Part shown: positions 44,439-47,234 of the stretch, in pieces
How positions within the stretch are numbered: position 1 is the stretch's first letter
Layout: each line of letters starts with the position of its first letter
Assembly: GCF_019396355.1 (NCBI RefSeq)
Contig: NZ_JAHKRK010000040.1
Coordinates: forward strand, 1 to 47,234
Source: Pseudonocardia nigra
GTDB taxonomy: Bacteria > Actinomycetota > Actinomycetes > Mycobacteriales > Pseudonocardiaceae
Length of the DNA stretch: 47,234 bases
Reading direction: 5' to 3'
Notes under the pieces: generated by a model
Told to the model about the DNA's origin: nothing
Database searches by the model: none
The model's input: the letters and a program-made list of their open reading frames with translations, nothing else
Translations under genes and position numbers: made by a program

Positions 44439-45593
44439 TCAGCGCCCGGCTGGACGCACTGGAGCGCGGCCGGCACGGATCCTGACCCCGCGGCCCGGCG
44501 TCGCCGCGGGCGCGGTGGGGCGCGACCCGTCCACCGGGCCGATCCGGTCGAGCGCTGCGGTGATGTCGGCGTCGGTCAGGTCCGCGTGCGTCATGAGCCG
44601 GACCTGTCCGGACATCGTGGATGCGCGCACCCCCGCGGCCTCGAAGCTCCGGATCGTGCCCTCGAGGTCGGCCACGGCCACCAGCACGATGTTGGTTTCC
44701 GGGACGGCAACCTGCCAGCCGCGCTCACGCAGGCCCGCGGCGAGGGTCCTGGCGCGCTCGTGGTCCTCGGTGAGGCGGTCCACCCGGTCCAGGGCGACGA
44801 GTCCCGCCGCGGCGAGCACGCCGCCCTGGCGCACACCGCCGCCGAGCATCTTGCGCAGGCGCCTGGCGTCCTGCGCGAACTCCGCCGAGCCCGCGACCAC
44901 GGACCCGACCGGCGCGCCGAGCCCCTTGCTCAGGCAGACCTGCACGGTGTCGGAGCCGACGGTGAGCGCCCCGGGCGGCACGCCCAGCGCCACGGCGGCG
45001 TGCCAGAGCCGGGCGCCGTCGAGGTGCACCCGCAGCTTCGCGCCCCGGGCGGCGGCGACGACGGCCGCGTGCTCGTCGGGGGCGGTGACGGTGCCACCTG
45101 CGGCGTTGTGGGTGTTCTCCAGGCACAACAGGGTGGTGCGCAGGGTGTAGTACGGGCCGGCCGAACCCGCCGCCCGGCGCACGGCCGCCGGTGAGACCTT
45201 GCCGGGCCCGGCGTCGTGCTCCAGGGGTCGGGGCATCCCACCCGCGATCCACGCCGCGGTGCCGAGCTCGGCGTCGAGGACGTGCGCACCGGCGGGGGCG
45301 AGGAACGCGTCGCCCCGCTCGAGGTGGTGCATCAGCGCGATCAGGTTGCCCATCGAGCCGCTCGGCGTCCACACGGCGTCGGCCGCGCCGAGCAGCGCGG
45401 CGACCCGCTCCTCGAGCTCACGCATCGTGGGATCGCGGTCGAGGACGTCGTCGCCCACCTCCGCGGCTGCCATCGCCCCCCGCATCTGCTTGGTCGGACG
45501 GGTCACGGTGTCGGAGCGGAGGTCGATCGGGCCGTCGTGGGCCGTCGACCGCCCGACTCGCGATGTGGTGCGCACGGCATCCGATTCAACCAT
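44439..45593 (-). CDS. ltaE: Low-specificity threonine aldolase
   Basis: ATG 45593 gives 384 aa. ATG 45605 adds four residues. The N-terminal LRSDTVTRPTKQMRGAMAAAEVGDDVLDRDPTM is diagnostic of the family. HLDGARLWHAAVALG carries the Asp that contacts PLP, and VCLSKGLGAPVGSVVAG the Schiff-base Lys. It splits threonine into glycine and acetaldehyde. The C-terminal extension is Arg/Pro-rich and probably disordered. It is divergent from the ECF sigma factor gene. Confidence 0.92.
   Translation of the reverse strand: MVESDAVRTTSRVGRSTAHDGPIDLRSDTVTRPTKQMRGAMAAAEVGDDVLDRDPTMRELEERVAALLGAADAVWTPSGSMGNLIALMHHLERGDAFLAPAGAHVLDAELGTAAWIAGGMPRPLEHDAGPGKVSPAAVRRAAGSAGPYYTLRTTLLCLENTHNAAGGTVTAPDEHAAVVAAARGAKLRVHLDGARLWHAAVALGVPPGALTVGSDTVQVCLSKGLGAPVGSVVAGSAEFAQDARRLRKMLGGGVRQGGVLAAAGLVALDRVDRLTEDHERARTLAAGLRERGWQVAVPETNIVLVAVADLEGTIRSFEAAGVRASTMSGQVRLMTHADLTDADITAALDRIGPVDGSRPTAPAATPGRGVRIRAGRAPVRPAGR
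45549..45565. repeat. 22-bp repeat family, single unit, locus D
   Basis: CCGCCCGACTCGCGATG contains the CGACTCGC core (45554-45561) in the plus-strand orientation of loci B and C. It lies inside the 5' end of the threonine aldolase reading frame, so either the true start is further downstream or the unit is coding. Confidence 0.5.
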
Positions 45594-45735
45594 CCGCGAC
45601 AGCATGGTCGCGCGAGGGTCACGGAAAGATCACGACGCTGGTCCGTTCGGGGGAAGCTCCGACGAGCCGTGCAACCGTGTCCCCGGTACCCGCGTCCTGT
45701 ACGCGACCGACGCCGGGGAGGAGGGAACCCACCGC

Positions 45736-46266
45736 GTGCACGAGGCCAGCGAACGGTTCGTCCCGGACACCTTCGAGGAGTACTTCCGGGCGCGCCGCGA
45801 CGCCGTGCGCCGCACGGCGTTCCTGCTGTGCGGCGACTGGCACCGCGCCGACGACCACGCGCAGGCCGCGTTCGTCGCGTTGCACCGGCACTGGCGCCGG
45901 ATCCGCGACCGCGCCGCCCTCGACGCGTGGATGCGGCGCACGCTCGTGCGCGGCATCGTCGACGAGTCGCGGCGGCCGTGGCGCCGGGAGCGGGCGACGG
46001 CCGAGCTCCCGGAGGACGGCGCCGGCGTTCCGTCCGCGTCCGACTCGGTGGCGACGAGGCACGTGCTCGTGGACGGGCTGCGGTCGGTTCCCCCGCGCCA
46101 GCGGGCCGTCCTCGTCCTCCGGTTCCTCGAAGGGCTCGACGTCGCGGCCACGGCGGCGGCGCTGGGGTGCTCGGAGGGCACCGTGAAGAGCCAGACCTCG
46201 CACGGGCTGGCGGCACTGCGCGCCGTGCTCGGCGACGCGCTCGAGGACCTGCGACCGACGGGCTAG
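45736..46266 (+). CDS. SigE-family ECF RNA polymerase sigma factor
   Basis: GTG 45736 lies about 10 bp after GGGGAGGAGGG and gives 176 aa. Region 2 is FEEYFRARRDAVRRTAFLLCGDWHRADDHAQAAFVALHRHWRRI and region 4 RSVPPRQRAVLVLRFLEGLDVAATAAALGCSEGTVKSQTSHGLAALR. This is the short SigE-family ECF group common in actinobacteria. The linker is short and there is no C-terminal extension. The following gene, 12 bp downstream, is the likely anti-sigma factor. Confidence 0.9.
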   Translation: MHEASERFVPDTFEEYFRARRDAVRRTAFLLCGDWHRADDHAQAAFVALHRHWRRIRDRAALDAWMRRTLVRGIVDESRRPWRRERATAELPEDGAGVPSASDSVATRHVLVDGLRSVPPRQRAVLVLRFLEGLDVAATAAALGCSEGTVKSQTSHGLAALRAVLGDALEDLRPTG

Positions 46267-46278
46267 GAGGTGACACCG

Positions 46279-47103
46279 ATGACGGACGTCGACGACGAGA
46301 AGCTGCGCGCGGTGTTCCGCGCCGCCGCCGCGGACGCGCCGCCGCCGGGGTTCGACCACGACGCGGTCGTGACGGCGTCCCGGCGCGTGACCGTGCGCCG
46401 CCGCTCCGCGGTCACGGCGGGCGCGGTCGCCCTGCTCGTGCTGGCCGGGGTCGGCACCGCGGTCTCCCTGCCCGGTGGAGGCGGTGGCGACGCCGCCTCG
46501 ACGGTCGCAGCGCCGATGCGTGCCCCGGAGGCGGCATCGGAGCCTGCACCGGAGGTGGCCCCGGACGCACTGCGCGAAGCACAGCCCCCGCCGGCGGCCG
46601 CCGAACCGGCGCCCCAGGCGGCCGAGGCCCCTCCCGGCGCCGCGGAGGACCGCGCGGCCCCGCCGGAGGAGGGACCCGGTGAGGACCTCGGGAGCATCGA
46701 GCAGCCCGCGCCGCCGCCCGCGGTGCAGCCCTACGGCCAGGTGCCGCTCGGCCCGGGCACCGGGGAGTGCGCCGATCGGCACGACCCGGCGCTGCGGGCG
46801 CTCGTGGAGGAGGTGCTGCCCGAGGTGCGGGGGGCGCCGGAGGGGGCCACCACGATGGAGTGCCGGCCCGGTGGCGAGCGCGGCGTGAACGTCGAGATCC
46901 ACGACGGGGAGTCGGTCGGACTGCTGAGCGTTCGGTACCTGCCGCCGGGCACGGCCGTGGAGATCCCGCCCGACGCCGCTGCCGCGCCCACGGCGTCGGA
47001 GGGCACCGTGATCGTCAGCTCGCACGCGACGGAGCCGGGCGAGCCCGCCCCGTTCGAGGACAGGCTGGACGACGCCGCCGCCTACCTGGCCCCCCGCCTG
47101 TGA
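46279..47103 (+). CDS. Putative membrane anti-sigma factor
   Basis: ATG 46279 has AGGAGG 7 bp upstream, giving 274 aa. The cytoplasmic N-terminus (DDEKLRAVFRAAAADAPPPGFDHDAVV) is followed by a basic region and one membrane helix (AVTAGAVALLVLAGVGTAVSL). A Pro/Ala/Glu-rich stretch leads to an external domain with two Cys (GTGECADRHDP and TTMECRPGGE) that could form a disulfide. No HxxxCxxC zinc motif is present. The assignment as anti-sigma factor rests on topology and on its position after the sigma factor gene. Confidence 0.7.
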   Translation: MTDVDDEKLRAVFRAAAADAPPPGFDHDAVVTASRRVTVRRRSAVTAGAVALLVLAGVGTAVSLPGGGGGDAASTVAAPMRAPEAASEPAPEVAPDALREAQPPPAAAEPAPQAAEAPPGAAEDRAAPPEEGPGEDLGSIEQPAPPPAVQPYGQVPLGPGTGECADRHDPALRALVEEVLPEVRGAPEGATTMECRPGGERGVNVEIHDGESVGLLSVRYLPPGTAVEIPPDAAAAPTASEGTVIVSSHATEPGEPAPFEDRLDDAAAYLAPRL

Positions 47104-47109
47104 CCCTGC

Positions 47110-47133
47110 TAGTGGCTCGACACGCAGTGTCGA
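47110..47133. repeat. Probable left end of the IS630-like element
   Basis: TA at 47110-47111 is followed by GTGGCTCGACAC, and TCGACAC (47117-47123) with GTGTCGA (47127-47133) forms a dyad. IS630 elements insert at TA. The other end is outside the window, so the terminal repeat cannot be confirmed. Confidence 0.4.
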
Positions 47134-47198
47134 CCAGGTAATTGATCTCGCAGGTCAAGCCCGGGAGGCTGCCCGCACGTCGAGTGCGGGAGGTGGTT

Positions 47199-47234
47199 GT
47201 GGCTCGCAGACCGAGCGTGTTCGTGCGGCCGTTG
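47199..47234 (+). CDS. IS630-family transposase, N-terminal fragment
   Basis: GTG 47199 opens a frame that runs off the window after 12 codons, reading VARRPSVFVRPL. This is the characteristic N-terminus of actinobacterial IS630-family transposases, as I remember it. A purine-rich GGGAGGTGG lies upstream. With only 12 residues visible the call is tentative, though the residue pattern is distinctive. Confidence 0.55.
   Translation, partial: MARRPSVFVRPL

Overview
The window looks like chromosome of a high-GC actinobacterium, most likely of the Pseudonocardiaceae (Pseudonocardia-like). The evidence is strong GC bias at third codon positions, frequent GTG starts, several leaderless genes behind TANNNT -10 boxes, and a gene order that matches, from memory, the Mycobacterium tuberculosis Rv3646c-Rv3670 region: topA, its conserved neighbour, the DECH helicase, the tad/Flp pilus operon with ssd, a HAD phosphatase, a Rv3662c-like gene, acs, a holin-like protein and an epoxide hydrolase. 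The genus itself is an inference.

Region 1 (1-10170) is the int-proximal part of an actinomycete integrative and conjugative element of the pSAM2 type, inserted at the 3' end of a tRNA-Pro(CGG) gene. From right to left it carries a tyrosine integrase, an excisionase, a RepSA-like rolling-circle initiator, two small membrane proteins, an FtsK/TraB-type DNA translocase, a set of small genes (one cysteine-rich), and a GntR/UTRA repressor divergent from a Pra-position gene with palindromic operators between them. The far left holds accessory DNA: the tail of an IS5-family transposase and a membrane-anchored HEPN-like (TIGR02391/Ymh-type) gene. The left attachment site was not found, so the element probably continues beyond base 1.

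Region 2 (10170-24396) is chromosomal: tRNA-Pro, a metallophosphoesterase, a GatB/YqeY protein, a formate/nitrite transporter broken by a frameshift, topA and its conserved neighbour, three tandem paralogous lipoproteins, the K+-independent H+-pyrophosphatase hppA, a beta-lactamase-like exported protein and an MrfA-like helicase.

Region 3 (24940-29924) is one minus-strand operon with overlapping start and stop codons for a Flp/Tad pilus: ssd, tadA, tadB, tadC, the pilin, tadE and a TadE-like protein. The last ORF has no stop codon. Two DnaA-box matches lie upstream of ssd.

Region 4 (30591-47103) holds housekeeping genes: a HAD phosphatase, a Fic-fold protein with a degenerate motif, acs, an ArfB-like release factor, nhaA, a holin-like protein, an epoxide hydrolase, a glycerophosphodiester phosphodiesterase, purD, an odd low-complexity secreted protein, an aminotransferase, a DUF4097 gene with an in-frame stop, a threonine aldolase, and a SigE-family ECF sigma factor with a probable anti-sigma factor. 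The right edge enters an IS630-family element.

Across regions 2 and 4 there is a dispersed intergenic repeat with a core of CGACTCGCGGG and a strict 22-bp period. It occurs at three multi-copy loci and one single-copy locus and is the most interesting unexplained structure in the window.
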